DNA from: Dryas octopetala
Taxonomy: Eukaryota; Streptophyta; Magnoliopsida; Rosales; Rosaceae
Length of the DNA: 64,000 nt
Direction: 5' to 3'
NCBI GenBank assembly: GCA_963921425.1
Contig: OY992836.1
Coordinates: 9,253,825-9,317,824, forward strand
Shown: positions 1-11,682 of the stretch, one piece after another
How the letters are laid out: every line of letters begins with the position of its first letter
Position numbering within the stretch: position 1 is the first letter of the stretch
The notes under the pieces: model-generated
Seen by the model: only the letters and a program-made list of their open reading frames with translations
The model's database searches: none
What the model was told of the DNA's origin: nothing
Position numbers and translations under genes: made by a program

Positions 1-77
1 TTTTATATGCTCTTTTTGTAGCTAGTTGAATGAGCAGTTATGCCAATAACTTTGGCAAAATGGATGGAGAAAAAACG

Positions 78-170
78 TCCGACCTGCCGGATTCGAACCA
101 GCGACCTAAGGATAGCTATTAGGCACAAACCAACTACAGTCCTCCGCTCTACCAACTGAGCTAAGGTCGG
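78..170 (-). tRNA. tRNA-Tyr (GUA) with a 20-nt intron
   Basis: Read on the minus strand, the 7-bp acceptor stem (CCGACCT / AGGTCGG) closes a complete cloverleaf with D arm (GCTCAGTTGGTAGAGC), T arm (GGTTCGAATCC) and discriminator A at 78. The anticodon GTA is at 137-135. A 20-nt intron (114-133) follows the base 3' of the anticodon; removing it leaves a 73-nt tRNA with a paired anticodon stem (GAGGA/TCCTT). Plant nuclear tRNA-Tyr genes characteristically carry an intron at this place. A-box and B-box promoters are internal. Confidence 0.97.
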
Positions 171-675
171 ATGTTTGAAAGTCTTCGGCCCAAAATTTAT
201 TTATTCAATTCCCTTCTACTATTTATGTTTATAGCATTCCCGATTATTATTGTATTTCTCCTTTTATTATTTTCCATTGTATATACAAGAAAATTCCAAA
301 ATACCCTATAAGTATTTTATGTACTAGATTTTACTCAATCCTCTGACAATTTGGTGCCATTTGATTTGATTAAGGAGTTATGGACACTTGCCATATGTCC
401 AATCTCAATTACTTTTCGGAGACATTGAGAGGAAAAATCCAATTCTGGAAAGAAAAAAATGTAAGGAAAATTTCTGATAATTAATTAAGGGCTAACCAAA
501 TACATAGTAGGGTGTCCATATAAACTTCCGAAATCATAAAGAAACAGTAGCATTTCCAGTTTTAATTTCCTTTTGACATAAATATTCTGAATGAAAAATA
601 GACTTATATAAGTCGGAAAAATTACACGAATTCCCCCATGAACTATTAAGGTTGTAGATCGAATTGAGATGAAGT
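171..675. other. AT-rich intergenic stretch
   Basis: No open frame, RNA fold or recognisable repeat. It lies between the tRNA gene and the 3' end of the first phytocyanin-like gene, so it probably holds that gene's 3' flank. Confidence 0.5.
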
Positions 676-1270
676 TTAGGCTTGTCTAACACAAATTGCC
701 ATCTTTTGTCCTTTCTCGCAGTGTTTTGGATGGATGCTAGTGAAGTAATGCATACCGGATTCCTTCAGTCTATACTTTTGTCGTCCATACCACAAATTAT
801 ATCCCTGAGTGAGGTTACAATTCTCAAAATCTTCTTCCTGAACACGAGCTAAGTTGGTCCCTCCATTTCTATCATAAAAATCTGCGTACAAAAAACTTTT
901 TGAATTTTGCAGCAGTAAAAGTAATAGAGACATCATATATTTATTAAAAAAAAAAAACAAGGAAAAGTTAAAGATTAATAGAATCACAATAAATTTATTG
1001 AACTACTAAATCATGTTTTCTCCATAAATTAAACCACGACTCAGTTAATTTGTCTGCTTATAATTAGTTGACAAGTTTACCTAATACGTCTGAAACAACA
1101 AATGTATATTGTTTAGCCCAAAGAAAATAAATGTTCCAAGAATAGAAAGAGTCCGGAGGTACAGTCCAACCAAGGTCACCTCCGACTGTATATATTTCAT
1201 CATCAGCTTCTACTGCAGGCAATAATACAATTGTTGCTGCCACCACTATAAAAGAAATTGCCACTTTCAT
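676..1270 (-). CDS. Phytocyanin (plastocyanin-like) protein, lacking the first copper ligand
   Basis: Two exons: 1081-1270 (starting at MKVAISF) and 676-881, joined by a 199-nt GT-AG intron at the conserved phytocyanin position inside the DVL-F motif. The product is about 131 residues. An N-terminal signal peptide (MKVAISFIVVAATIVLL... ending near EAD) is followed by YTVGGDLGWTVP, and the C-terminal half has ESGMHYFTS and HPKHCEKGQK. In the blue-copper family the ligands are His, Cys, His and Met or Gln. Cys (FENCNL), the second His (KHC) and Gln (GQK) are present, but the first His of the usual THNV motif is Asn (TNLA). It therefore looks like an early-nodulin-like or non-copper phytocyanin: secreted, apoplastic or wall-associated, function unknown. 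No GPI-anchor tail is seen. The internal Met was chosen over an upstream in-frame Met (1321) because it begins the signal peptide. Confidence 0.8.
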
Positions 1271-1333
1271 AATTTGTTCCAACCTCGTGTTAGAAAATTG
1301 GTAATTAAGTGAAGTTTCCAATTGCGTTTCACA

Positions 1334-1343
1334 TTTTATAAAG
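1334..1343 (-). promoter_or_regulatory. Probable TATA box of the first phytocyanin-like gene
   Basis: On the minus strand CTTTATAAAA lies about 64-73 nt upstream of the chosen ATG, a usual distance for a plant TATA box with a short leader. Confidence 0.5.
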
Positions 1344-1530
1344 AAAAAACTTCTATTGTTTAAAACTTTATTAAAAGAGGTGCAATTTTTTCTTTTTACA
1401 TTATTATAGTTTTATAGGTTCTTTTATTTCAGTTTGATTAATTTAATTTTATATGATTTTAACTTTTAGATTCTTTAAAAGGTAGTCAAAATAACATTAA
1501 CAGGGAAAAAAAAATGTGAGTATATAAGGG

Positions 1531-1897
1531 CCAGTTTGATGTTGCTGTAAGGAAAAACAACTGTAAAGTAAAGTCAGCTATAAAGTAAAGCAGTTGAGTA
1601 TTTGGTAAACTATGTTTTCAAAAGTGCTGTGAGTGTAAAAAAAGTATCAAAGTGTTTGGTAAATGTTAATGTAAAAGTGTCGTGGATGTGTATAATTACT
1701 AAAAATTGTTGCTGTGATTCACTGCAGTTTTTAAAAGCATATAGAAACATGTTTTTTGTTTTTGCTGTGGAGAGTTGAGAATTGTGGGGAAAAATATTTT
1801 TTAATTTTTTTACCAAGCACCAAAATTGTTGCAGATGATTGAGAATTGTCATTCACAGTAGCTTTTGGGTTCTCCACCGCAATCCCAAACGAGGCTT
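1531..1897. mobile_element. MITE-like inverted-repeat element
   Basis: The ends are imperfect inverted repeats: GGCCAGTTTGATGTTGCTGT on the left matches the reverse of CCGCAATCCCAAACGAGGC on the right. No coding potential. I found no convincing target duplication, so the superfamily is open (hAT or Harbinger type possible) and the ends are approximate. Confidence 0.45.
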
Positions 1898-2700
1898 GAG
1901 TGAAACTATGAGAGGGTGTGCTTTTGATTTTTTTTTTTTTAAATCTTTATATTTTATACATTTGGTACTCAAATTTTGACCCGTATTTTAATAGGTCCAT
2001 TAATTTTAGGTACCAAATTTTAATGTTTTTTCATTTTAACTACTAAAATTTTTATGTTATTTCATTTTAGATACTAAATTTTGGTTTAGTTACTAACTTT
2101 AAAAAACGTATTTCTACCGAGCTAGCACTAGGCACTATTCACCGAGCGTTCGAGAGAAATTTTTTTAATTTTTTTACAAACTCAACTGTGACTGTACAAC
2201 AGTCACAACTTTTTTATTGATTTTTTGTTTTTTTAGTGTTTGCGTGACTTACACTTTAATATTTAGTTTATATATATATATATATATATAGGTTGTAGGA
2301 CTTCATTCCTAAGCCTAAATAAAAAATTAAATCTTGATAAACTTTGAATTTTATACAATCAGAACTATGACTGCAATGACAATCACAACTAAAGATTTAT
2401 TACATAAAATAAAAATTTGAGTACTCAATTAGCTTTTAAAAAAGTTTGGGTACCAAATCATGACACATGTCAAAATTTGGATACAAAACGTACGTGAAAG
2501 CAAAAACCCTATTTAATAGTATGAGACAAGTTCTCGTATCCAATATTTTTTATTTTTTTTATTACATTGGAGGGAATAGAACATAGATTTAACCTAATTT
2601 TAACTCTTATCCCACTCTCTCTCAACACTTGGGTAATTGATTGATGCTATGTATGGCCCAAAAACTTTTAATCATCTCTAAGATGTAGAAGTGTAGTTTA
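1898..2700. other. AT-rich stretch with a degraded inverted repeat
   Basis: No gene. The segment near 1960-1985 (TTTGGTACTCAAATTTTGAC) is echoed in inverse orientation near 2470-2500, suggesting a worn foldback element. A short (TA)n tract lies at about 2270-2290. Confidence 0.3.
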
Positions 2701-2709
2701 TTCTTCTAA

Positions 2710-3067
2710 GGGTTAAATATAAAAATGGTCCACGAATTTTACTATACGTGATTCTTAGTTTGATCAATTAACAATAAAAAGTGTCAATTTAGTTTATGAA
2801 TTTTTCAAATTGTACCAAAGCAGTACAAACGTTTAACTTCCATAAAAAAATCTAAGTAAAAATGTGATGAATGAACTGAAATACCCCCAAAAGTGCAGTC
2901 ACATGTTGTGCACATGATTAGTTTCGTTAATTTTTTAAATGAAAGTTAACGTTTGTACTGCTTTGGTATATCTTGACAAATTTGTGGACCAAATTGACAC
3001 TTTTTATAGTTAATAGATCAAATTGAAAATCACAGTAAAGTTTGTAAATCATTTTTGTATTTAATCC
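2710..3067. mobile_element. Mutator-like MITE (358 bp), 9-bp TSD
   Basis: Long terminal inverted repeats of about 130 bp (left end GGGTTAAATATAAAAATGG, right end complementary to GGATTAAATACAAAAATGA) include a matched pair AACGTTTGTACTGCTTTGGT and its complement. The element is flanked by the perfect 9-bp direct repeat TTCTTCTAA at 2701-2709 and 3068-3076. A 9-bp TSD with long TIRs is typical of Mutator-like elements. Noncoding. Confidence 0.8.
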
Positions 3068-4070
3068 TTCTTCTAAAGAGATATACACTACACATGTGCC
3101 TTACAAGCCAATTAAAATTTTGGTCTATGTGATTGGGCCAATTTTCAATATGATTAAAGTGGTCTAATGAATTTCAATTACATCTCTGTGGCTTACTTAA
3201 TTCAATTTGTATTAAGACCAAATTTACAAGCCTATCATTTTTTTTTTGGATGACATGATGACGTTGTGGTGGTGTGGTGCAGGTGACAGGACCGCACCCG
3301 GATTCCACCCTGAAAACCCAGAGAGGTCCTGCGGGAATCCAAAATCAAGGAAAATCCTACCGAAAATTCGACAGAACCTCCCCTAAACATGGACTAACCC
3401 ATAAATTTCAAAACCTGTTAAAAAGCACTTCTATTCCTTTCAGCCACCTCTACCACAAAACAAATGAGGGTCTCTGACCCGTCCAAATAAAAAGTGACAT
3501 AACGTACAACAAATTCTTTTAGGTTATCAGAGCCATTCTAGATTTTATATAAGTACAAATGTAAGGGACTCTAGCCTACGGGGTCCTCAACGTTTTCAAG
3601 ATGCCTCGACGTTCCTCTTGGCTCGACCGCTCCTACCTGGGGAAAATTCAAAACAAAAATATGAGAAAAAAGTGAGATAATCTCAGTGAGTGGACAATTT
3701 ATAAGTACGGAAAGAAATGGTCATTTATCTTTTTACAAATCCTGAAAAGTCAATTTAAACTCTAAGACCTCACGTCGCTCTTTGAAATCCCCCAGTTTCA
3801 AAACCATGTTGGAACTCCTTTCCAAACAAAAACAACGATTATTCCACAAACTTTTTCATCATTTAAGTAACCACAATTGATTCGATAAGGACTACCATAA
3901 AATATGCAAGGTAAATTATTAAGCATGTTATCACGCCACAATAGACAATAATGTAGTTTACTAAAATCCTCCATTTGTCAATCATGCAAGCTAACCATCT
4001 CTAGGCCATGAAATGAAACATCACATTATATAAGTATTCGGAAAGCTGCTAGTCATATTCTTGGATAGTT

Positions 4071-4380
4071 AAGCTCGCCACATCCCGTGCAGAGCGAATC
4101 GATACACGGGCAGGCAGATAAGTATGCTCGCCACTTCCCGTGCAGAGCGAATCGATGCACGGGCAGGCCGGGATGCTCGCCACTTCTTGTGCAGAGCGAA
4201 TCGATGCACGAGCAGGCATGAATACTCGCCACTTCTCGTGCAGAGCGAATCTATACACGAGCAGGCCGGAATACTCGCCACTTCTCGTGCAGAGCGAATC
4301 TATACACGAGCAGGCAGGAATCTAAGCTCGCCACTTCCCGTACAGAGCAAATCGATGTACGGGCAGGCAGGTATCCTCGC
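4071..4380. repeat. Minisatellite: about six 50-bp hairpin-forming units
   Basis: Six tandem copies share the core CTCGCCACTTC-CGTGCAGAGCGAATC-ATGCACG-GCAGGC. In each unit the arms CCCGTGCA and TGCACGGG (or variants) are complementary around a loop of about 11 nt. Several arms differ between units in a compensating way (CTCGTG with CACGAG; CCCGTAC with GTACGGG), which keeps the hairpin. It lies inside the putative solo LTR. Confidence 0.85.
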
Positions 4381-5342
4381 ATAATCTCAAATCACCACAT
4401 TATCCGAACTAATTTATCTGTATACATGCCTCTTAAATTTCAAATTTCATTTCCCTTAAGCAAATATCATTAGAACATGTTTGTGAGAAATTTATAATTA
4501 ATTCGTCACCCCAGAACCCAAATCAAAGTTTCCAAAGCGCATATATAAATAAACATCCAATTTATACCACCCTCCACCAAAGAGAATTTCCTCAACTAGA
4601 TAAACACATCGAAACTCAAATAAGTCTAAAGATACGAATATGGATTTAAATTATAGAATTTATTAAATTTCCTTCGAAAATCAAGTTCAACCCACCATGC
4701 AACAATCTAAATAAACTCAGGATAACAATTAGAATAATAATCATGAAATTCATAAATCATTTATAAAAACAAGAGGTCCACTCACAGTGCGAAATCAACG
4801 TCGATCCTCCGTCGGATTGTTTTGAGCCTCATTGATATTGCCTATAATATAAGCATATAAATATGAAATTAGACTCGGCTCAACGAAAGAAATAAGGTGA
4901 GTGTGTGAACCTAAACGTCCCGCTGGAATCTATATTTTCTCACGGTTATAATAAAAATTCCGTTTAAATCCCCTACACTCAAAAGCCTTCTAGTTCTTTC
5001 CCGGCTCTAAATCTAACAACACCCAAACTTTTTAATCCGCTCGAATCACTCAAATAAACCTTATACACACTAAACCTTAGCCGAGGTTCGTCTAGGAGTC
5101 CTTCGGTACCGAAAAGTAACCAAATTACAGTCCAAATTGGGGTTTTATCACGTCCTAGCAACCACAACCCATCTAAACTCAATAACCAACTGAAAATAAA
5201 ACCTAAATTTCATAAAAATTAAGAATTTGATGGCTGGGTGGTCAGAACCACTGCCGTCGCCGCCTAAAGTAGCGGTTCATAACCCCAAGGTCATAAATTC
5301 CAAAAAATCCATTAAATTGTCGATTCTAATCACCCATTAGAG

Positions 5343-5500
5343 GTCCATAGAGGTGGAAATTGCCCAAGAGTTAACCAAGAACCATCCCCATGGCCGAAAT
5401 CAAAGATAACCCGAAATGGGTGTCCATAGAGGTGGAAATTGCCCAAGAGTTAACCAAGAACCATCCCCATGGCCGAAATCAAAGATAACCCGAAATGGGT
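5343..5500. repeat. Perfect 79-bp tandem duplication
   Basis: 5343-5421 and 5422-5500 are identical by eye (both begin GTCCATAGAGGTGG). Their identity implies a recent slippage or unequal-exchange event inside the old LTR. Confidence 0.9.
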
Positions 5501-6418
5501 GTTTATACCCCAATTTTTCATTTTTACAAAATCCTCAAAATTGATCAACTAAATCAAAGGGGAATGAAAGCTCATACCTAGAGGAGTAGAACCCCTCAAG
5601 AATCGCAGCCAACGGTGGCCGGAAACTGCCGAAATCGACGAAATGACCGGCGGTGCCTGCTGGCTTCTCCGGCGGTTTCTGCGTGTGGGAACAGCTGGCC
5701 AGCTCGGGGAGGCTTCGGGGATGGACGGCCGGCTCCAAGGGATCACGCCTGTGGTCCCGCGCCGCCGAGAAAATGGCCGGACCACTACCTCCAGTGGTGA
5801 GGCCGCGCGCATAGAGGAGGTTGCGAGCGAGAGAGGGAGAGAGAGAGAGAAGGGGGGCTGAGGCAGTGCCGTCGCCGCCTCCTGGCCGGGCAGCGAGGGA
5901 GGGAGGCCGGAGAGAAGGAGAGTCACCGGGGGGGTGTCGGGGAGAGAAAACAGGGAGAGAGAGAGAGTGAGTCATGAGAGGGGAGAGAAATCCAGAAATT
6001 TCTAGACCCCTTTTTGGGCTTTTAAAACCCATTCATGTAATTTACAAAATTGCCCCTCACTTTGAACGTCCGTAAAATCCAAACCGTAACTCCGATTTAC
6101 ACGTGCTTCGTGTCTACGAATTCGTACACTCGAGACTTACCCAACGGGCCTAAAGTCAAAATCAAAAGTCTACTAACAAGAAAAGTCAACTTTGGGGTCA
6201 AACCCAATTTAAAATGAAAATTAAAAATTAACCCAAAACCCCTTTTTATTTCTCAAATAGATTCCCAAAATAATCGACATAAAATCTCAAAACATTTAGA
6301 ATGAATCCTTAAAAAAAAATACTGGGTCTCTCAATTTCATTTCTCACTATACCTCTACATGGCCATCTGAATAAAATTAAAATTTTTTGTGAAATTTGGG
6401 TCGGGTCGTTACAGCAGG

Positions 6419-7552
6419 GCTCCAAACTCTACGCCAAATGGTGGAATTATGAAAATAACTTGTCTGTCTCCGTGATAATGACATGCTAGTGTCATGGCAA
6501 AAAGAGAGAGAGAAGAAGGAGAGGAAAGAGAGAGAAAGTGAGAGAGGGGAGTAATAGAGAAAAAAGTGGTATCCTCGGAATATGCAAGTTCTTTTCTGGA
6601 ATTATATATGTATACACATATGAGTCTAGAGCCACTATGTTATTGCTCTATACATCCTTAAATCATAGAAAAAATGACAGATTTTCGAATTTGGCTAAAT
6701 TGCAAACTTAAGCAAATCACATAGATTTGATTGAAACTTTTTTTAATCATATGAACTAAGGTGAAAATGGGCCAAATCACAAGGACCAAAACTTTAATTT
6801 GACCTTTATTTTTTGGACAGATGCTAGCATCTGTGCTTGCTATCTCATATAAATAGCTACTACCATGTTTTACCAAAAACAAAAAATAGCTACTACCATG
6901 CTTTATTGGGCAAAAAAAAAAAGCTACAATAATGCAGTTTATATGGGTCTAAAGGACCAAATCTGCTGTCACCAAAATCCATGTGTCCTCCTTGTCGCCT
7001 ATATTTGTTTGACACATGTCTCCCTCTTAACAGTAAGTTAACTTTGTTAATGCCATTAACTTGTATTTAAAAAATAAGAAAAATCTCAAACCTCTTTAAC
7101 AAAAGGTGTGTTCCATATTTTGGCTTTTGGTTTCACAAAGCCCAGTCATACTGTAATCCTTGAATATATATTTGTTTGTTTTAATCCCTTTGAGAAAAAG
7201 TCTCTGTGAGACAAGTGTGGTGTGCTGTAATCCCCATTTTCATTTGTTATTCACAAATTGTAACAGAACAACCCCAAGTTTATCCCTCCGGACCCATGAC
7301 CCAGCTTCTCCTCCATATCTCTCTCCGTACACCACCGCCGACTCCATCATGCTCCAAGTGCCACCACCAGATCGAACACTCAGTCTCTATAGTCCTTTAG
7401 TTTCTTCTCATCCTTCCCTAAATACCAAACCAAAGGCTCCTGAGAACCACACTCTCTCTCTCACTCACTCCCCTCAAATCAATCAAACCAATTACTTAAC
7501 TAAGATCAATATTGTTGCAACTAACTGAAGCTGAGAATTAAGAGAGAGATTT
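6419..7552. other. Intergenic, no gene seen
   Basis: AT-rich with a GA-rich tract at about 6500-6560. The open frames at 7160-7528 are pyrimidine-rich and show no domain or splice context. Confidence 0.4.
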
Positions 7553-7560
7553 GATCGTAT

Positions 7561-8195
7561 CGATGAAGCACGAATACAGCGATACGACACAGAGATAGGA
7601 AACAAATTTCAAAAAATTAGAATACGATACGTAGTGGATACCGCAATTAAAAATATATATTAATATATAATAATAATAATATAAATAATTTAAAATATAC
7701 TTTAAATAATATAAAAATTCAAATTCATCATCTAAATCCAAATTTAAATTCAATCAACTTCAATATTCCTATTCAATGAATAAAACAGTCTCCAACAATG
7801 GTTCATCAAGAGAAAGGTTAGTAATTTTAAGCATCCCAACACCTATTCAATGAAGATGGGAACTAAGACTATTTCAAAGACTCAGTTCAAAGATATAGTA
7901 ATATTAGCATTATATTAGTTGATGCTATAATATTATATTTGAATATTATAATAATATATATTTTTTTTTTTACATCTTGAGTGCAAACATATTGAGTTCT
8001 GGGTAGTCTGGGTAATTGGGAATCTTTACATCTATACATATTAACCATCTCGAGAGCAAAAGATACGCGTATCCAACCAGTAAACCACGTATCCGTTGAC
8101 CTAGATACGTATCCAATGCGTATCCGAGCGTATCGTATCCGTTGGTGTATCCGATACGGGATACGGCACCAAAATCATGTATCCATGCTTCAGAG
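7561..8195. mobile_element. Non-autonomous hAT-like element, 8-bp TSD
   Basis: A 635-bp segment is flanked by the perfect 8-bp repeat GATCGTAT (7553-7560 and 8196-8203). The termini form imperfect inverted repeats: left CGATGAAGCACGAATAC, right complementary to CTCTGAAGCATGGATAC. The subterminal regions are crowded with GTATCC / GGATACG words in both orientations, as expected of transposase-binding repeats. It is AT-rich in the middle with no coding capacity. The 8-bp TSD favours hAT. Confidence 0.75.
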
Positions 8196-8203
8196 GATCG
8201 TAT

Positions 8204-9497
8204 GCTCCAGAAACCCACTTTAGTTCTAAACATAAATTTTTGTAATTTCCTTTCTTTGATTTCTTTTTTTTATGGGTTAGATTTTTTTGGGCTCTGAATC
8301 TCCAACAAAGGAGATGAGTTCTTGATCATGTTGGGCGGTGAGGTTTGCAGGAAGTTTTGGGTGATGTTGCAGAGATGTTTTTGTGTGTTTGATTTGGGTG
8401 TTTGGTTCTAAGGGGTTTTTGGCTTTCTGCAATTTTTATTATTTTGTTTGAATGCTTTTTGCGTAAGAGAGAGCACGTTTGAAAGTCTACGAAAATCTGT
8501 GGGTAGAAGGCTAGATTTGTTGTAGCCTTTGGTATTTATACCAATCACCTAAAAATCCACCAAAATCCAAAGATTTATTAAATTCTTTAAAAGTATTGAG
8601 AAATTTGGAAAGCTAACCTAAATTGAAGTCAAATAAAAATTTTTAACTTTTTTTATTTTTATTTTTAGAAATTTAACCCTCGAGTAGTGTTCGAACACCC
8701 CTCGAGCGATACTCAATAGGGTCACTCGAGCGAGGTTCGAGCACTACTCGATGGGATGGAATTGAAGCACTATTCGAGGGTCAAATTTCTAAAAATTTAA
8801 AAAAGAGGTTAAAAGTGTTTAATGACAATCAAAATGAGTTATTTTTCCAAATTTCTCGAAATTATTGACTTTTTGAATACACATTAACTTATGTAGACTT
8901 TTAAATGTCTTTATTGAATACACTCGGATTTTTTATAGACTCATTAAAAGTTTGAATTGAATACATACAAACTTTTATTAATTCACCTAGACTTTTAAAC
9001 TCTATTACAATTCATTAAAATCTCAATTGAATACACCAAACCAACGATGTCGGTTTAGGAAGAACGGCGACCGAAGCCGAACTAGAGACGCCTTCAACCG
9101 ACAACGTCAGTTAACCGATGTTACCGGTTCGGTTTTGGTGTTACAACGGAGAAACATGCAACAAAGAGAAAAAAGGAGATTTCATTGCCGACGAGAGAAG
9201 AGGGTCGAGATCCCGCCGCCAATGAGAGAGATAGAGGAGACGAAATGCGGCATTGCATCTTGGAAAATCGCGACGGAGATGCTAGAGAGAGAATTCGCAA
9301 CGAAGACAAAGAGATCTGTTAAAGAGAGACAAGAGAAAGAGAGGGATAAAGAGGCGGATGCGAAACCAATTTAGGGTTTGTTTTAAGTTTTAACTAATGT
9401 GTTTCAGTTTTTACTTTTGTGTTTTAACTAATAAATAAATAACTAATAAAACATATGTAGACTAACTAAATTAAACCCTATACTAGTTTATATAAAC
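8204..9497. other. Intergenic with a CTCGAG-rich palindromic segment
   Basis: Near 8655-8800 the sequence TTTAACCCTCGAGTAGTG is mirrored by CACTATTCGAGGGTCAAA, with further CTCGAG/TTCGAG words between; it looks like a small foldback repeat. The frame at 9027-9374 is arginine/glutamate-rich low complexity and is not called. Confidence 0.4.
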
Positions 9498-9696
9498 AGT
9501 AGTGCTAGATATACCACATTTTTATACCATAATTTCATACCACCTTGTGGCAACTTACATGGCATTCATACATTGGATACTAAAAAATAAAAATAAAAAA
9601 CCAAAAAGAAAAAGAAAAACTCTGTCCAATAAAGTAATGACACGTGTGATGGTATAAGAATGTGGTATAAGAAATGTGGTAAGTATAGCATTATTC
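9498..9696. mobile_element. Small Mutator-like MITE (199 bp), 9-10 bp TSD
   Basis: Flanked by the perfect direct repeat TTATATAAAC (9488-9497 and 9697-9706). The ends are inverted repeats: TGCTAGATATACCACATT with TTTTATACCA on the left, and the complement of ATGCTATACTTACCACATTT on the right. Noncoding. Confidence 0.7.
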
Positions 9697-9706
9697 TTAT
9701 ATAAAC

Positions 9707-11682
9707 TAACTAAATTAACCCTATAAACATAATCAATAGATTACCTGTAAACTAGTTTATATATAAACATATAAAAACTAATTTAAAACATATATAAACA
9801 ATTAACTATATAAAATTTAACTATACCATAAATCTAAACTCTATACCTAATATCCGGCCAATAACTATAATAGTTTTAGTATATATATACCCTAAACCCC
9901 TCTAGTAGTATAGTTTATAGTATATATAAGCAGCGGCGGGCGCACGTTGGGAGGTAGGGGGTCGGGCGACCCCCCAAACGCTGAAGCTCCTAGGTGTGAA
10001 TTACTTTTCTCAGCTGCCGGTGACCCCCTGAACCTCTAGAAGGCTACCCTACGAACCTCTGGCCAGTGACCCCTTGTTGCCCAGTCGCCCACCACCTATT
10101 TGATGAAAAGCCTGAGTGGTTCAACCATTCAAGGCTTCAAGTAGAAGTAGCTTCTTATTTTGTTTGTTTTTTTTAGTTTGTAGCCTGGTGAAAATAATGT
10201 CATTTTGAGCTAGATATGTTTAAATTTTTGTAAGTCTCTTGCTCAAAACGACGTCGTTTGGGCCAGAAATTACAAAAAAAAAAAAAAAAAAAAAAGCTTC
10301 TCTTATACAACAGACTCGATCCCCCCATCCCCCATCCCCCAATTACCAATCCCAACCTTAACCGACCAAACCCAAAATTCCCAACGTACCAGTAGAAAGT
10401 ACCCCCACCAATCACCATCACATTTCGCCGCCACCACCGGTCATGTGCCCGGCTTTTACACCATGACCCCGGGTTTTTTCATAAATTTTCCCAAATTTTA
10501 CATTAATATATATGAAGGTCATATGTAACTTCTTCCTCACAATAAACATATGGATCTTATTATATAAAGGTGGGCTCCTCATACAGATATGTTAGAAATT
10601 CCCACTTGTTTGTTTTGATGAGAACCGAACCCCTACTTTTGATTAAGGTCCTTTGATTTTAACTACTAAATTTCAATAATTTTTTAGTTTATGTACCAAA
10701 ATTAAATAGCATTTTAGATTAGGTACTAGTTGAAAAGTCAAACAAAATAATAAAGTAAAAGTTATTAGAATTTACAAATATTATATCACATGCCACTACA
10801 ATAAAAAAAAATAATATTACATCACAAATATAACATTAATTTATACTATATTGTATTAAAAAAAAAATCAATCTAGTCACAGTTAACTGTGACTGTCTTG
10901 GTAAATTGAAAAAAAAAAAGAACTCACACCACTATACTATGTTTTATTTTGAGTAAAAGTATTGTTTTAATCTTTATTTATACTATATTGTAGTATAATT
11001 TCTCTAAGAAAAATTCAATTAAGTCACAACTTAACTGTAACAATCATTGTTATTGTGACAATTTGCTTAGTTTTGTACAAAGTGTGGACTTTATTTGTAT
11101 GAGTTTTTTTTTTTTTTTCTTTTTTTAGTACAAAGGGCTCTAAAAATTGACTTTTTAGTAATTGACTTTTCAATATATTCTTCCACCAGAATAAAACATA
11201 ATAATATATTCTTCTTCAGTTTTTTCAAGGTCATGCTTAAAAAAAAAAGTCCTTGATTTATTTTTAACATGTTGTCTTTTCAGGTCTTTGAGATCATGAA
11301 GTTCATACATATATATATATATAAGCTTTTTTATTAGATTTAGGGGGAGGGGAATTGAACTTGAGTGTATAGGGAGATGAGCAAATTCTACGACCTTTCC
11401 AACTGGGCTGCCGACTAACTACATACATATAAACTTTATTTTTTATTTTTTGAGAAGTAGATATATATATATATATATATATAAACTTATATTGAGGAAA
11501 AACCTCTTTATAGCAAGAAAGAAATTTTTGAACCATTAAAAGCATTGAATGATTATGAGTTATATGCAACGGCATACTCAAAATCACACTTTCTTACGTT
11601 CAACCTCGCACGTACAAAACAAGTTCGTTTACGCACTAAGCTAGAGTTGTGCATTAACTTTATTTATGCTAATTAAGAAGGT
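9707..11682. other. Intergenic, repeat debris only
   Basis: No gene recognised. It contains a GC-rich patch (9930-10080), a 22-base A run near 10273-10295, a 14-bp palindrome AAACGACGTCGTTT near 10246, scattered degenerate copies of a CAGTCACAGTTAACTGTGACTG-like inverted motif (10870-11060), and (TA)n tracts near 11310 and 11462. Confidence 0.4.

Larger units (their letters stand above)
3284..6413 (-). mobile_element. Probable solo LTR of a long-LTR gypsy element
   Basis: The 3130-bp segment begins TGACAGGACC and ends GGGTCGTTACA on the plus strand and is bracketed by the 5-bp direct repeat GCAGG (3279-3283 and 6414-6418). Read on the minus strand it starts TGTAACGACCCGACCC and ends CCTGTCA, the TG...CA form of an LTR. 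There is no second copy of either end and no gag or pol inside, so a solo LTR from recombination is the simplest reading. TGTAAC-type starts and multi-kilobase LTRs are known in plant Tekay/Del-like gypsy elements (recalled). Open frames inside it (such as 5535-6032) are GC-rich low-complexity sequence without domains. A noncoding TE of another class is possible. Confidence 0.55.

Noticed and set aside
3525..3540. GGTTATCAGAGCC as a copia primer-binding site
   Set aside because: It resembles the PBS but has no LTR end before it; the TG...CA ends and TSD at 3284-6413 give a better account of the segment.
4071..4380. CRISPR-like array of palindromic repeats
   Set aside because: Units are contiguous with no unique spacers and the sequence is plant nuclear; it is a minisatellite.
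5535..6032. 165-residue minus-strand frame
   Set aside because: Pro/Ser/Arg-rich low complexity in a GC-rich part of a probable LTR; opposite frames are equally open and no domain is visible.
9027..9374. 115-residue plus-strand frame
   Set aside because: Arg/Glu-rich string from GA-biased DNA, no splice or promoter context.
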